This document shows, piece after piece, positions 37,622-47,445 of a stretch of DNA of 64,000 bases (positions are counted from its first letter, which is position 1; each line of letters begins with the position of its first letter). The position numbers and the translations under genes were made by a program. The notes beneath the pieces were generated by a model. It saw only the letters and a program-made list of their open reading frames with translations. It searched no databases and was not told where the DNA came from. This stretch comes from JAAFHB01 sp963675995 (GTDB taxonomy: Bacteria; Bacteroidota; Bacteroidia; Bacteroidales; Prolixibacteraceae), in the NCBI GenBank assembly GCA_963675995.2, contig CAXXIY010000001.1, forward strand, positions 310,001 through 374,000, in the 5' to 3' direction.

Positions 37622-39382
37622 TTAACTTTTTCCTTTTGGTTGAATCAGCGAAAGGCAAAGTTCGTCAAGCTGTGCCTGGGAAATCTCAGCTGGTGCATCG
37701 TTCATCACATCACGACCGGAATTATTCTTCGGGAAGGCGATCACATCACGGATCGACTCAAGTCCGGCAAAAATGGAAGTAAGCCGGTCAAATCCAAAAG
37801 CGATCCCGGCATGAGGCGGCGCTCCATATTTAAAGGCCTCCATGAGGAATCCAAACTGGTTTTCGGCATCCTGCCTGGTAAAGCCCAAAGTATTAAACAT
37901 CTTAGCCTGAAGTTCACTATCGAAGATTCTCACAGAACCTCCGCCAATCTCAACGCCATTGATCACCAAGTCATAGGCATTTGCCCTGATCTTTCCGGGA
38001 TCGGAGTCCAATAAAGGGATATCCTCCGGTTTTGGTGAAGTGAAAGGGTGATGCATTGCATGCCAGCGTGCTGACTCTTCATTCCATTCAAGTAACGGGA
38101 AATCGATCACCCAAAGTGGTTTAAAATTCTCTTTATCCATTAATCCACATTGACGCCCCATCTCGAGACGAAGTACCGATAAAGCAGGGAGGGTACGCGC
38201 TTTCTCACCGGAAAGGATTAAAAGCAAATCTCCCGGTTTGGCTGCGAAGATATCACGCCATTTTAAGAGATCTTCCTGTGTATAAAACTTATCGACAGAG
38301 GATTTAACCGATCCATCATCATTAACTTTGGCATAAATAAGTCCTTTGGCGCCAACCTGCGGACGTTTGACAAATTCGGTAAGGGCATCGAGTTGTTTGC
38401 GGGTATATTCACCACAACGCGGTGCACAGATTCCTCCAATATATTCAGCATCATCAAAAACTTTAAAATCTTTACCCTTAACGATATTAGTCAGATCTTT
38501 GAATTTAAGTTCAAAGCGAATATCAGGTTTGTCATTACCATAATTTTCCATTGCTTCGGCATACGTCATCCGAGGAAAAGTTCCCGGATCAATCCCCTTA
38601 ATCTCTCTGAACAGATGTCGGGTAAGCCCTTCGAACAAGTTCAGGACGTCTTCCTGCTGCACAAACGACATTTCACAGTCAATCTGTGTAAATTCAGGTT
38701 GCCTGTCAGCGCGAAGATCCTCGTCGCGGAAACATTTTACGATCTGATAATAACGATCAAATCCGGCAACCATCAGCAATTGCTTAAAGATCTGCGGTGA
38801 TTGTGGCAAAGCATAAAACTGGTTGGGATTCATTCTTGAAGGAACAACAAAGTCTCGTGCCCCCTCAGGAGTTGATCTGATCATTACAGGGGTTTCGGTT
38901 TCAATAAACTGAAGGTCATCCAGATAATTACGAACCACATGCGCCATCCTTGCCCTTAGCTCAAGGTTTTTCCGGACTGATTCACGTCTAAGGTCAAGAT
39001 AGCGGAATTTCATCCTCAACTCATCTCCCCCATCGGTATCATCCTGGATCGTGAATGGAGGCAATACAGCCTTGTTCAGAATGGTCAGCTCTTTGATATC
39101 CAGCTCAATATCACCAGTAGCCATCTTTGGGTTTTTACTTGTGCGTTCCCGGACAACACCTTTCACCTGAATCACATATTCACGTCCCAGTTTATCGAAC
39201 TGCTCTTTTAATTGAACCGGAGTATTTTCATCAGCCACCAGCTGGGTGATTCCATAACGGTCGCGAATATCGATAAAGGTCATGGCACCAAGATTCCTGA
39301 TTGTTTGAACCCAGCCAGCCAAAACCGGTTCCTGACCCACATGTGTCAGTCTGAGTTCACCGCAAGTAAAATTTCTGTACAT
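37622..39382 (-). CDS. aspS: Aspartyl-tRNA synthetase
   Basis: 586 residues, normal for bacterial AspRS. N-terminal OB-fold anticodon-binding domain (GWVQTIRNLGAMTFIDIRD), class II motif 2 in FRDEDLRADRQPEFTQID, the bacterial GAD insertion in the middle, and motif 3 in PPHAGIAFGFDRL near the C-terminus. Charges tRNA-Asp in the cytoplasm. Divergent from tadA. Confidence 0.97.
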   Translation of the reverse strand: MYRNFTCGELRLTHVGQEPVLAGWVQTIRNLGAMTFIDIRDRYGITQLVADENTPVQLKEQFDKLGREYVIQVKGVVRERTSKNPKMATGDIELDIKELTILNKAVLPPFTIQDDTDGGDELRMKFRYLDLRRESVRKNLELRARMAHVVRNYLDDLQFIETETPVMIRSTPEGARDFVVPSRMNPNQFYALPQSPQIFKQLLMVAGFDRYYQIVKCFRDEDLRADRQPEFTQIDCEMSFVQQEDVLNLFEGLTRHLFREIKGIDPGTFPRMTYAEAMENYGNDKPDIRFELKFKDLTNIVKGKDFKVFDDAEYIGGICAPRCGEYTRKQLDALTEFVKRPQVGAKGLIYAKVNDDGSVKSSVDKFYTQEDLLKWRDIFAAKPGDLLLILSGEKARTLPALSVLRLEMGRQCGLMDKENFKPLWVIDFPLLEWNEESARWHAMHHPFTSPKPEDIPLLDSDPGKIRANAYDLVINGVEIGGGSVRIFDSELQAKMFNTLGFTRQDAENQFGFLMEAFKYGAPPHAGIAFGFDRLTSIFAGLESIRDVIAFPKNNSGRDVMNDAPAEISQAQLDELCLSLIQPKGKS

Positions 39383-39459
39383 TGAATTCTATTGTATGAT
39401 TGAAGCGGTAAAATTACAAAACTGCGGGGATATTTGGAAAGCCGATGGAAAATATTGCT

Positions 39460-39500
39460 GCTGGCAACTGGTTTCCGGCTGCCGGCAACCAGCTGCTGGC
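39460..39500. repeat. GC-rich inverted/direct repeat between aspS and tadA
   Basis: CTGGTTTCCGGC (39468-39479) and GCCGGCAACCAG (39481-39492) form a 12-bp inverted pair with one mismatch, flanked by two GCTGCTGGC direct copies (39457-39465, 39492-39500). The 13-mer GCTGGCAACTGGT at 39460-39472 recurs at 40225-40237 on the other side of tadA. Confidence 0.45.
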
Positions 39501-39637
39501 TTCATAGCATCATCCATATGGAATCAATCTGCCAGAAGCAAGAAGCGAGCAACCGGAAGCATAAGATGAACAGGATCGAACATTTATAGAAATCAAAACT
39601 TTTGTGAATCATCCCATTACATTTTGCCGAATATCTT

Positions 39638-39645
39638 TACTTTTG
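39638..39645 (+). promoter_or_regulatory. -7 promoter element for tadA
   Basis: TACTTTTG matches TAnnTTTG and lies 19 bases before the ATG at 39665. Confidence 0.5.
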
Positions 39646-39664
39646 AGAAAGTAAAAACCAGGTT

Positions 39665-40108
39665 ATGATAGATCCTTTTGATGACGAATATTATATGAAG
39701 CGGGCCCTGGCTGAAGCAGAGCAGGCTTATGCCGAGGGGGAAATTCCTGTCGGTGCTCTCATTGTTTGCAGGAATCAGATCATTGCGAGGGCACATAATC
39801 TTACAGAAATGCTCAATGATGTTACTGCACATGCCGAAATGCAGGCAATTACTGCTGCAGCCAATCTCCTTGGGGGTAAATATCTTACAGGATGTACGTT
39901 ATATGTAACACTTGAACCATGTACGATGTGTGCCGGCGCATTGGGTTGGTCGCAAATCGACAGGGTCGTTTATGGGGCGAGCGATGATAAACGGGGATTC
40001 CTAAAATTCGCTCCCGATGCCCTTCACCCCAAAACAGTCCTTCTTGGAGGGATTCTGCAAAATGAATGCACATTGCTTTTAAAACAGTTTTTTGAACAAC
40101 GACGATAA
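39665..40108 (+). CDS. tadA: tRNA-specific adenosine deaminase
   Basis: 147 residues. The cytidine/deoxycytidylate deaminase zinc site is complete: HAEMQAI (zinc His and catalytic Glu) and PCTMCAGA (two zinc Cys). YYMKRALAEAEQAYAEGEIPVGAL is typical of TadA and is split over the N-terminus. It converts A34 to inosine in tRNA-Arg(ACG). A second ORF-like frame opposite has no support. Confidence 0.93.
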   Translation: MIDPFDDEYYMKRALAEAEQAYAEGEIPVGALIVCRNQIIARAHNLTEMLNDVTAHAEMQAITAAANLLGGKYLTGCTLYVTLEPCTMCAGALGWSQIDRVVYGASDDKRGFLKFAPDALHPKTVLLGGILQNECTLLLKQFFEQRR

Positions 40109-40423
40109 AAGACCCAATTCGATGATATGGTAATTCGGCTTTTTGATTTGACAATTTGGGAATTACAGAAAAAAATCGGTTCTATTTCGTTTGTTGTAGT
40201 TAAAAAAATATAGCCCTTGGTTCAGCTGGCAACTGGTAATTAGTTGCCGACAGATTTAGCGGGTAAAAGTCGCATTTTCAGACCAGGATTAAGCATAGAA
40301 ATCAATAAATTACGTAAATTCAAGCTAGCTACAGGTAGCTAAAGGTAAATTAAAGATCATTAACCCATTTGGAAAATGGGAAACCTCTTTACCCATAAAA
40401 TTAGTGATAATACCTAATCAAAA
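40109..40423. other. Gene-free intergenic stretch with short repeats
   Basis: No coding support. Holds GCTGGCAACTGGT (40225-40237), a second copy of the element before tadA, followed by a loose inverted partner (AGTTGCCGACAG), and a short direct repeat of GGTAGCTA/GGTAAAT type near 40325-40345. Both flanking genes converge here but no clear U-tailed terminator was found. Confidence 0.4.
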
Positions 40424-42874
40424 TTACAGTGTCAACTGTAAAGAGAACATTAATCCAAGTTTTATTTTTCGGTCTTCATTGTAGTTGTAACGCCAGACAG
40501 CATCGACTCTGATAATTTTGAGGATATTTTCCACTCCTGCCGAAAATTCTGTATAAGGGGTACTTCTCAGACCCGTCATCCCCTTGGGAAAAGCCATTAC
40601 GGTATGTTGGGTCGGATCATAACTTCCAACCAAAGAGCGTACACCCACGACTTCCCTCCATTTTAATCGTTTGAAAAGAGGAACTTTATTGAGGAAAAAA
40701 CCCTGGAAATGATGTTCGAGGAAAAGACTAAAGTAGGTATCACTTACAAATTCCTGGTAATTCATCAAATTAAATGCATAAGTATCAAAGGCATACGATT
40801 CATTTCCCTCGTGTATTTTCATCAGTGGCCATGGAACATTGCCCCAAATCTTGCCGGCCTGAATATAATAGGTGATATATCCGACGGGGTTTATAGCAAT
40901 TTTGTCCGAAAAGTTTACATCCAATTTGAGATACTCATATTCACCTCCCAGAAACCCTTTTAATCCACCCGTTGCCGAGAGATTAAAAACAGGATTAAAG
41001 ATTCCAAAGGTATTCCGTTCAAAACCGTCGACCATAACGGTTTCCTTTGGCGCATATCGCGTATTCAGTCTGATTTCACCTGTTCTGACTGAAGGGATCA
41101 GATTTCCCTGGGCATCTAAAAACGGGACCAATGGCCCCGACTTAATATTTGCAGAAGTTACGGATAGCTGATTCGAGATCCCTCGGATCCAGTCCTTATC
41201 AAAGGTACAAGTGAACTTATCGATCATATTCAGCTTGTAATAAGCATTCTTACTAAGAACCGAGGTCAGAAAATTATCGCGGGTAAAAGCATTGGAACTT
41301 TCTCCAAGTAATTCATAATCATGCTGTCCCTGTAAAGCAATCATTGCCCGTGGTTTTTTTGAAAAAAAGTATTCAAAACCACCTCCGTACTTTAGATCCT
41401 GATCATTAAATCCGTAAGCGCCATATCCATTTAGCCGGATATTAGGATTGAATTTCATGGTAGTGCGCGCTCCGATTCTTGTCCTGTAACCTTCCACCTT
41501 ATTTGTACTGATTAACGAATAATAGGGTCCCAATTCAACTTTCCCCAAATCGCGATAACCGTAATAAAACATGTATACATACTCTGCAATTGTCTTATAT
41601 AGAGGAACATTCTTAATCGAATCAACCATCGCATAAATTCCGGCTTCCCGCTTTTGCAATTCAATGGGACGCGATTTCTCCCAAAAGGTTTCATCTTTCT
41701 TAATGGCATCCTTACTGACAATAATCGCATTCTTCTGTTTAACAACATCAGTCGGTACCTCTGTAAATGAGAAGTCCTCATAAACATTGGTCTTACGTCC
41801 CATAATTCCAATTTGTTCCGAGTCTTTGTCCTTCTTGATGTCAAGATCGGCAATCATTGATTCATTCCGGGGAACCCATCGATGATCATGATTCTGATAT
41901 TCAATTGAATATTGAAGATTGTTCAAAAAGTTGACATTTGCTTTTGTCGAAAGCTGCATCTCGACTTTGGTAAGTGCAAAGCTACCATCTTCAACCCAAA
42001 ACTTACCTTTAAATGTGGGATCCTGCGGGAGTCGGGGCTTAAAAGAGATTTCATAGATCTTACGACCTTTAACCATCGCACTGTCTCTCAGATAATAATG
42101 ATAAAATTGCAAACCAAGCGAGTTAATTGGAGAGATCAGTCCAATATCCGAAATCATGATATAATTATCATAAACATTTACCCCTTCATACATTTTCCCC
42201 GTAAATTGTGTGATCATGTCGGTGGTCATTCCCGAAGCTTTATTGGCGATGATCTCTTCGTGATTGGTATTCAGAATGCTGTTATGATAATAGTTGGAGA
42301 CTGTTTCTGTAAAGAATACAGGAAGAAAGGTTTTTCCTTCAATCTCAAGAGAATCAATATATTTGAACACAAACTCAAATTGCTTTAATAGCTTTTTCTT
42401 GCGAAGTGATCCATTGATATTTTTGATATCCACCTCAGTTTTGGCATAAAGCTTCGACTGCCACGACGGGAAATTCGATGGGTTATTCTCTTTTTTATGA
42501 CTAACGATCTTCCGGAATAAGGGGATGGCAGGATTCTCACCCGGCCGGATCGCAATCTCACCCAGGGAGACAACATCCTCAACCATCTCTACATCAATCT
42601 TATTTACCTGATTTAGCTTGATTTTGAAGCTCTGTTTTTTATATCCGACTGCAGAGACTTCGATTGTTGAGGTAGGCTTAAGGGAACTTAGGTTGTAATT
42701 CCCATTCAGGTCGGACGTGGTACCAGTATAGGTGTCCTTAAAAATAATATTTACATATGGAACCGGATTTGTTGAACCTGCTTCTGTAATTTTCCCCATC
42801 ACTACAGTTTTCTGGGCATTTGCCCCTAAAGCAGAAATCAACAATATTACTATCAGCCTTAAAAATCTATTCAT
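40424..42874 (-). CDS. DUF5686 outer-membrane protein with carboxypeptidase-regulatory-like N-terminal domain
   Basis: 816 residues with a signal peptide (ending GANAQ). Residues about 22-105 are a CarboxypepD_reg-like domain (GKITEAGSTNPVPYVNIIF, TSDLNGNYNLSSLKP), as in TonB-dependent transporters, but no plug/TonB box follows. The rest is DUF5686, with many amphipathic strands towards the C-terminus (ending LGLMFSLQLTL), consistent with an outer-membrane beta-barrel. Function unknown; widespread in Bacteroidota and usually single-gene, as here. Confidence 0.88.
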   Translation of the reverse strand: MNRFLRLIVILLISALGANAQKTVVMGKITEAGSTNPVPYVNIIFKDTYTGTTSDLNGNYNLSSLKPTSTIEVSAVGYKKQSFKIKLNQVNKIDVEMVEDVVSLGEIAIRPGENPAIPLFRKIVSHKKENNPSNFPSWQSKLYAKTEVDIKNINGSLRKKKLLKQFEFVFKYIDSLEIEGKTFLPVFFTETVSNYYHNSILNTNHEEIIANKASGMTTDMITQFTGKMYEGVNVYDNYIMISDIGLISPINSLGLQFYHYYLRDSAMVKGRKIYEISFKPRLPQDPTFKGKFWVEDGSFALTKVEMQLSTKANVNFLNNLQYSIEYQNHDHRWVPRNESMIADLDIKKDKDSEQIGIMGRKTNVYEDFSFTEVPTDVVKQKNAIIVSKDAIKKDETFWEKSRPIELQKREAGIYAMVDSIKNVPLYKTIAEYVYMFYYGYRDLGKVELGPYYSLISTNKVEGYRTRIGARTTMKFNPNIRLNGYGAYGFNDQDLKYGGGFEYFFSKKPRAMIALQGQHDYELLGESSNAFTRDNFLTSVLSKNAYYKLNMIDKFTCTFDKDWIRGISNQLSVTSANIKSGPLVPFLDAQGNLIPSVRTGEIRLNTRYAPKETVMVDGFERNTFGIFNPVFNLSATGGLKGFLGGEYEYLKLDVNFSDKIAINPVGYITYYIQAGKIWGNVPWPLMKIHEGNESYAFDTYAFNLMNYQEFVSDTYFSLFLEHHFQGFFLNKVPLFKRLKWREVVGVRSLVGSYDPTQHTVMAFPKGMTGLRSTPYTEFSAGVENILKIIRVDAVWRYNYNEDRKIKLGLMFSLQLTL

Positions 42875-43077
42875 CTACTCATTTTATCCGGAAATCTGTA
42901 TTTCCGTGTTTATCCTATTATTACTGATCCCAATTTCTTAATCCATGGCAACAAGGGTCGAGAACTTGCATCATCCAATATATGAACAACAAAAATACAA
43001 GGAAGTTGCATGATCAAACCAGAAATAATTCATTATTGGCTAACAATATTATTAAATTAACATATTGCGAACCGAAA

Positions 43078-43105
43078 AATGAATAATCAATAATGAATAA
43101 TCAAT
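43078..43105. repeat. Two-copy 14-bp tandem repeat
   Basis: AATGAATAATCAAT occurs twice back to back, just downstream of the S4-protein gene. Probably replication slippage; no function seen. Confidence 0.55.
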
Positions 43106-43128
43106 AATTTGGGAATGGTCATCGACTA

Positions 43129-43338
43129 TTAATTCTCAATAGTTATTGAGGTTCCGGATGTTTCAATAAGGTCGCCGGATCGAAGCTTGGCACGTTTGCG
43201 GTATTCAACCTCCCCATTCAGTTTGACCTCTCCATCCTCAACCATTATTTTTGCATGGCCGCCTGACTGGGCGATGTGAAGCAGCTTCAAAAGCTTGATC
43301 AGTTCAATAAATTCAGCACCTTTTAGATTGAATATCAT
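43129..43338 (-). CDS. Small S4-domain RNA-binding protein (YbcJ-like)
   Basis: 69 residues forming essentially one S4 fold: EFIELIKLLKLLHIAQSGG, then KIMVEDGEVKLNGEV and YRKRAKLRSGDLIE. YbcJ/YaaA-type stand-alone S4 proteins bind structured RNA; function is poorly known. It lies 10 bp after the MmcQ-like gene and is probably co-transcribed with it. Confidence 0.88.
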   Translation of the reverse strand: MIFNLKGAEFIELIKLLKLLHIAQSGGHAKIMVEDGEVKLNGEVEYRKRAKLRSGDLIETSGTSITIEN

Positions 43339-43348
43339 TGTTTTAAAA

Positions 43349-43702
43349 TTAACTGGTTAAAATTTCTGATTGCAGTTTGGCTGGTAATGATTTAAGAACC
43401 AAATGGTAGGAGCGATCTATCATTTCGAAAATCAGTTTTTTTGGCAACGATCCGTCCAGAATAACGGTATTCCAATGCTTCTTATTCATATGCCAACCAG
43501 GAATAATTGCAGGATTCACTTCTCGAAGTTCGATGGCCCTTTCAGGATCACATTTTAGGTTCATCGAGAAATCCCCCTCAAGGTTAATCAAAATGAATAT
43601 TTTGCCACCCACTTTGATAACAAGGGTGGTATCATCAAATGGGAAACCCTCCTCTGTCCCCTGTTTTAAGAGGCAGTAAGATCTGATCTCTTCAATATCC
43701 AT
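43349..43702 (-). CDS. MmcQ/YjbR family protein
   Basis: 117 residues. MDIEEIRSYCLLKQGTEEGF with PFDDTTLVIKVGGKIF, CDPERAIELREVNPAIIPGW and MNKKHWNTVIL is the full MmcQ/YjbR signature (double-wing, DNA-binding-like fold). Function uncertain. First of two closely spaced minus-strand genes with the S4 protein. Confidence 0.9.
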   Translation of the reverse strand: MDIEEIRSYCLLKQGTEEGFPFDDTTLVIKVGGKIFILINLEGDFSMNLKCDPERAIELREVNPAIIPGWHMNKKHWNTVILDGSLPKKLIFEMIDRSYHLVLKSLPAKLQSEILTS

Positions 43703-43783
43703 AAATAAAACAGATTAAAATGTTTTATCAAAATTAGAAAAATCCCACTACTTATCAGATCATCCTCCATGATTACATTTTCA

Positions 43784-44152
43784 CTAATTGACCGGCGGGA
43801 TAAATGCTCCCGGGAAATGGGTCAATTCATAGGTTACATTGTCAGTGAAAATAATTGATATCACATCGAAGCGTGTTTCAAGATCGATCTGTTTTTCAAT
43901 GAGCCAGGCATCGGCCACCTCAACAATATTTCGGATCTTTTGGATTGATACTGCTTCCCACGGTTCTTCAAAATAATCACCTTCACGGGTTTTAACCTCA
44001 ACAATTACAATTTCATCACCTTGTTTCGCAATAATATCGACCTCCTTGTGTCCGTAAAGCCAGTTACGCTCCAAAATTTTATATCCCTCCTTTATAAGGT
44101 AGGCTACCGCAATCTCTTCCCCCTTATCACCAAGTTCAGCTGATTGAGTCAT
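43784..44152 (-). CDS. YraN family (UPF0102) endonuclease-like protein
   Basis: 122 residues from the ATG at 44152 (a GTG at 44155 would add one residue). The restriction-endonuclease-like core is clear: GEEIAVAYLIKEGYKIL, HKEVDIIAKQGDEIVIVEVK with the D...E-x-K catalytic pattern. Cellular role unknown. Follows the LD-carboxypeptidase gene by 12 bp in the same direction. Confidence 0.92.
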   Translation of the reverse strand: MTQSAELGDKGEEIAVAYLIKEGYKILERNWLYGHKEVDIIAKQGDEIVIVEVKTREGDYFEEPWEAVSIQKIRNIVEVADAWLIEKQIDLETRFDVISIIFTDNVTYELTHFPGAFIPPVN

Positions 44153-44164
44153 CACAATTTATCT

Positions 44165-45067
44165 TTACGCATTTCTTATAATCACCTTTTTTTCAGTCAC
44201 ATCCAAAGAGATTCTGCTTCCCATTATCATTGGATAGTTAGGTAATTCGTGCCCTGCCTCAAAGCCAAATATAACAGGATAGTGGTAGGGGGCGACAGCT
44301 TCCCTGACAATTTCATAGGCGCTCTTGCCAAAGGGGGTTTCACCATCCGTTATATCTGTAAAGTATCCAACAATCAACCCGGAGATTTTTTCAAGTACGT
44401 GTCCCGCCTTCAGATTAAACATCATCCGGTCGAGATGATAATGGTGTTCATTGATATCCTCGATAAAGAGGATTTTTCCGACAGGAGAGATATCGAGTGG
44501 GGTTCCCCGCAAACTCTGGATGATTGATAAATTTCCCCCCGTCAGAATTCCTGAGGCGACACCGTTTCTGTTCAGTTTGTGTGGAATTAACGAATACTCA
44601 GGATCCTTCCCTTTTAGGAGTTTCATCATCTGCAGGAAACTTCCGGTAAGTTCCCCCTCTTTTTCAAACCATGCAGTCATCACACCATGTACCGAAGCTA
44701 TCTGATGATTAGCGAGATAGGCATGAAAAACCGTGATATCGCTAAAACCGATCAGCCATTTTGGTTTCCTAAAAAACGATGACCAATTGAGGTTAAGGTG
44801 GGTCCTTATTGACCCATACCCTCCGCGTGAAAAGAATATTGCTTTTATCGATTTGTCATCGAGTGCTTTTTGCATATCAGCAACGCGGTCTAAATCAGAA
44901 CCTGCAAATACCCCCTCTTCATGAAAAGTATGCAAACCGATTTCGACCCGAAATCCCTGCTGCCTCAACAATTCGGCGCCACGCTCTACAATCTGTCGAT
45001 CAATTTTACCCGCCGGAGAAATAATTGAAACCTTATCACCAGGTAAAAGATAGGGAGGATACTTCAT
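44165..45067 (-). CDS. LD-carboxypeptidase (peptidase family S66)
   Basis: 300 residues. S66 features: PPYLLPGDKVSIISPAGK at the N-terminus, FFSRGGYGSIR, the nucleophile serine in WLIGFSDITVFHAYL, then ILFIEDINEHHYHLDRM (Glu of the triad) and FGFEAGHELPNYP (His). It trims the terminal D-Ala from tetrapeptides during murein recycling. No signal peptide, so cytoplasmic as expected. Two-gene unit with yraN. Confidence 0.93.
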   Translation of the reverse strand: MKYPPYLLPGDKVSIISPAGKIDRQIVERGAELLRQQGFRVEIGLHTFHEEGVFAGSDLDRVADMQKALDDKSIKAIFFSRGGYGSIRTHLNLNWSSFFRKPKWLIGFSDITVFHAYLANHQIASVHGVMTAWFEKEGELTGSFLQMMKLLKGKDPEYSLIPHKLNRNGVASGILTGGNLSIIQSLRGTPLDISPVGKILFIEDINEHHYHLDRMMFNLKAGHVLEKISGLIVGYFTDITDGETPFGKSAYEIVREAVAPYHYPVIFGFEAGHELPNYPMIMGSRISLDVTEKKVIIRNA

Positions 45068-45137
45068 TTGTATTTTTAATTTTTAAGTAGCATATACTTT
45101 TTTTCAACCAAATCAGACAAGCCGGCTGAATTTGCGG

Positions 45138-45707
45138 TCAGGGTTCCATTCTTTTAAGATAATCTTCGATTGCCTTTGGAAAGTATTGATATTCCAATTC
45201 ATGTATTTTTGCTGCAAGGGTATCGGCAGTTTCATCAGGAGCGACTGCGCATTTTACCTGCAACAGGTGCTCGCCTTTGTCGTACTCATTATTAACCAGA
45301 TGAATTGTAATACCCGACTCCTTTTCTTTATTGATTACAACCGACTCATGTACCCGGGCACCATACATCCCCTTGCCACCATATGCAGGTAAAAGTGCAG
45401 GATGTATATTAATAATAGGAAAAGCATCGACAAATTGAGGAGGAACAAGCCAAAGAAAGCCGGCCAAAATAACCAGTCCAATCTCCCTGCGCTGAAGTTC
45501 CTTTATCAGCTCATCGGATCCGTAAAACTCCTCACGCGAAAAAAAGCGCGATTCTACACCCAACTTTAGAGCACGCTGGAGCACAAATGCATCCTTTTTA
45601 TTTGACCAGACCGAATCAATCCTCGCTGTAGGATGGTTTTTGAAGTAGGTAATAATGTTCTCGGCATTACTACCCGAACCGGAAGCAAATATAGCTATAT
45701 TCTTCAT
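45138..45707 (-). CDS. purN: Phosphoribosylglycinamide formyltransferase 1
   Basis: 189 residues from the ATG at 45707 (MKNIAIFASGSGSNAENI). Catalytic Asn-His-Asp of GART: INIHPALLPAYGGKGMYG (Asn and His) and NEYDKGEHLLQVKC (Asp). Transfers formyl from N10-formyl-THF to GAR in purine synthesis. Divergent from acpP. Confidence 0.95.
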   Translation of the reverse strand: MKNIAIFASGSGSNAENIITYFKNHPTARIDSVWSNKKDAFVLQRALKLGVESRFFSREEFYGSDELIKELQRREIGLVILAGFLWLVPPQFVDAFPIINIHPALLPAYGGKGMYGARVHESVVINKEKESGITIHLVNNEYDKGEHLLQVKCAVAPDETADTLAAKIHELEYQYFPKAIEDYLKRMEP

Positions 45708-45916
45708 AAGCAACAGATTATAAACTTTATAAATTAGAATATTCGAACAATATGTTTTAAAAAGAATTGAAAACAGTTATTTTGATGCCTAAAATAATAG
45801 ATTCTTGTCTAAATATTTGGAAGATAAATTTCTTTCTTTGTTTCTTTGCAATCGCTGAATCAATAAAATCAGCGAGTAAATTTAGTAATAGTATTAACGT
45901 AAAAATTTAAAAAATC

Positions 45917-46153
45917 ATGTCTGACATTTCAGCTAAAGTAAAAGCGATCATTGTTGATAAATTAGGTGTCGATGAAAGCGAAGTTACGCCAGAGGCATCA
46001 TTCACTAACGACTTAGGTGCCGATTCTCTCGATACCGTTGAGTTAATCATGGAATTTGAAAAAGAGTTCAACATTGCGATCCCCGATGATCAGGCTGAAA
46101 AAATCGGAACAGTCGGTGATGCAATCAATTACATCACTGAGAACGCGAAATAA
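45917..46153 (+). CDS. acpP: Acyl carrier protein
   Basis: 78 residues, acidic. The phosphopantetheine serine is Ser37 in LGADSLDTVELIMEFE. Carries acyl chains in type II fatty-acid synthesis. Followed after 37 bp by fabF and then rnc, a common Bacteroidota order. Confidence 0.97.
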   Translation: MSDISAKVKAIIVDKLGVDESEVTPEASFTNDLGADSLDTVELIMEFEKEFNIAIPDDQAEKIGTVGDAINYITENAK

Positions 46154-46190
46154 TCAAGTTTTTCATTAATAAAGGGCTCAAAAGCTTACT

Positions 46191-47441
46191 ATGGAATTAA
46201 AACGAGTTGTTGTAACCGGTTTGGGCACGATAAACCCGCTTGGTAAGAACATAGAAGAATTCTGGGAAAACCTGTGCAATGGGGTTAGTGGTGCCGGCCC
46301 CATTACTCGTTTTGACGCCTCCAGGTTCAAAACACAGATTGCCTGTGAAGTTAAGAATTTCGACCCGAGTGAATACCTCGAGAAAAAAGAGGTTCACAAG
46401 CACGACATGTATGCGCAATTTGCATATATTGCTGCCGCTCAGGCACTCAAACATTCGGGGCTTGATCTTGAAAAAATTGACAAAGATGAATGTGGGGTCA
46501 TCTGGGGTGCAGGTATTGGTGGATTAAATACTTTTTTACAAGTTGTAACCGAGTATAACGCCACTCCTGAGAATCCACGGTTCTCTCCATTTTTTATCCC
46601 AAAAATGATTGCCAATATGGCCAGTGGAAATATTGCTTTAAAGTACCATTTCCGCGGACCAACAATCACTACTGTCACAGCATGTGCATCTGCTACTCAT
46701 GCGATGATTGACGCAGCAACCTATATTCGTTTGGGAAAAGCAAATATCTTTATTGCAGGTGGTTCAGAATCGGCCATCAACGAAGCAGGTGTAGGAGGTT
46801 TTAATGCAATGCGTGCCCTATCGACCCGCAACGATGATCCGAAAACTGCATCCAGACCTTTCGATGTAGGACGTGACGGATTTGTTATGGCGGAAGGCGC
46901 CGGCGCTTTAATCCTTGAAGAGTATGAACATGCTGTAAATCGTGGTGCAACGATCTACGCTGAACTGGTAGGTATTGGGATGTCTACAGATGCTTACCAC
47001 ATGACAGCTCCCGATCCTGAAGGTGGTGGTGCAGCCCTGGTGATGAAGAGGGCATTGGAAGATGCCGGACTGAAACCAACTGATATCGACTACATTAATG
47101 TTCACGGAACCTCTACCGGTCTTGGCGATATCGCCGAGCCTAAGGCGATCCGAAAAGTATTTGGTGACCATATCTATGATGTAAGCATCAGTGCCACAAA
47201 ATCTATGACTGGTCATTTATTAGGTGCAGCCGGAGCTGTTGAAGCAATTGCCGCAATTCTGGCAATGCGCGACAGCATCGTTCCTCCCACAATCAACCAG
47301 TTTGAGTTAGACCCTGAAATCGATCCCAGGATTGACTTCACATTTAACAAAGCAAAAAAACGCGAACTTAATTATGTTTTAAGTAACACCTTTGGGTTTG
47401 GCGGTCACAATGGAACTGTAATCTTTAAAAAACTTTCTTAG
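46191..47441 (+). CDS. fabF: 3-oxoacyl-[acyl-carrier-protein] synthase II
   Basis: 416 residues. Cys-His-His triad of KAS II: VTACASATHAM (Cys), NVHGTSTGLGD (His) and KSMTGHLLGAAGAVE (His). FGFGGHNGTVIFKKL at the C-terminus is canonical. Elongates acyl-ACP. The rnc start lies 4 bp after its stop. Confidence 0.97.
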   Translation: MELKRVVVTGLGTINPLGKNIEEFWENLCNGVSGAGPITRFDASRFKTQIACEVKNFDPSEYLEKKEVHKHDMYAQFAYIAAAQALKHSGLDLEKIDKDECGVIWGAGIGGLNTFLQVVTEYNATPENPRFSPFFIPKMIANMASGNIALKYHFRGPTITTVTACASATHAMIDAATYIRLGKANIFIAGGSESAINEAGVGGFNAMRALSTRNDDPKTASRPFDVGRDGFVMAEGAGALILEEYEHAVNRGATIYAELVGIGMSTDAYHMTAPDPEGGGAALVMKRALEDAGLKPTDIDYINVHGTSTGLGDIAEPKAIRKVFGDHIYDVSISATKSMTGHLLGAAGAVEAIAAILAMRDSIVPPTINQFELDPEIDPRIDFTFNKAKKRELNYVLSNTFGFGGHNGTVIFKKLS

Positions 47442-47445
47442 TAAA

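Noticed and set aside
37439..38014. 191-codon plus-strand frame opposite aspS
   Set aside because: Antisense to a conserved essential gene, with no signal peptide or domain. Treated as a shadow.
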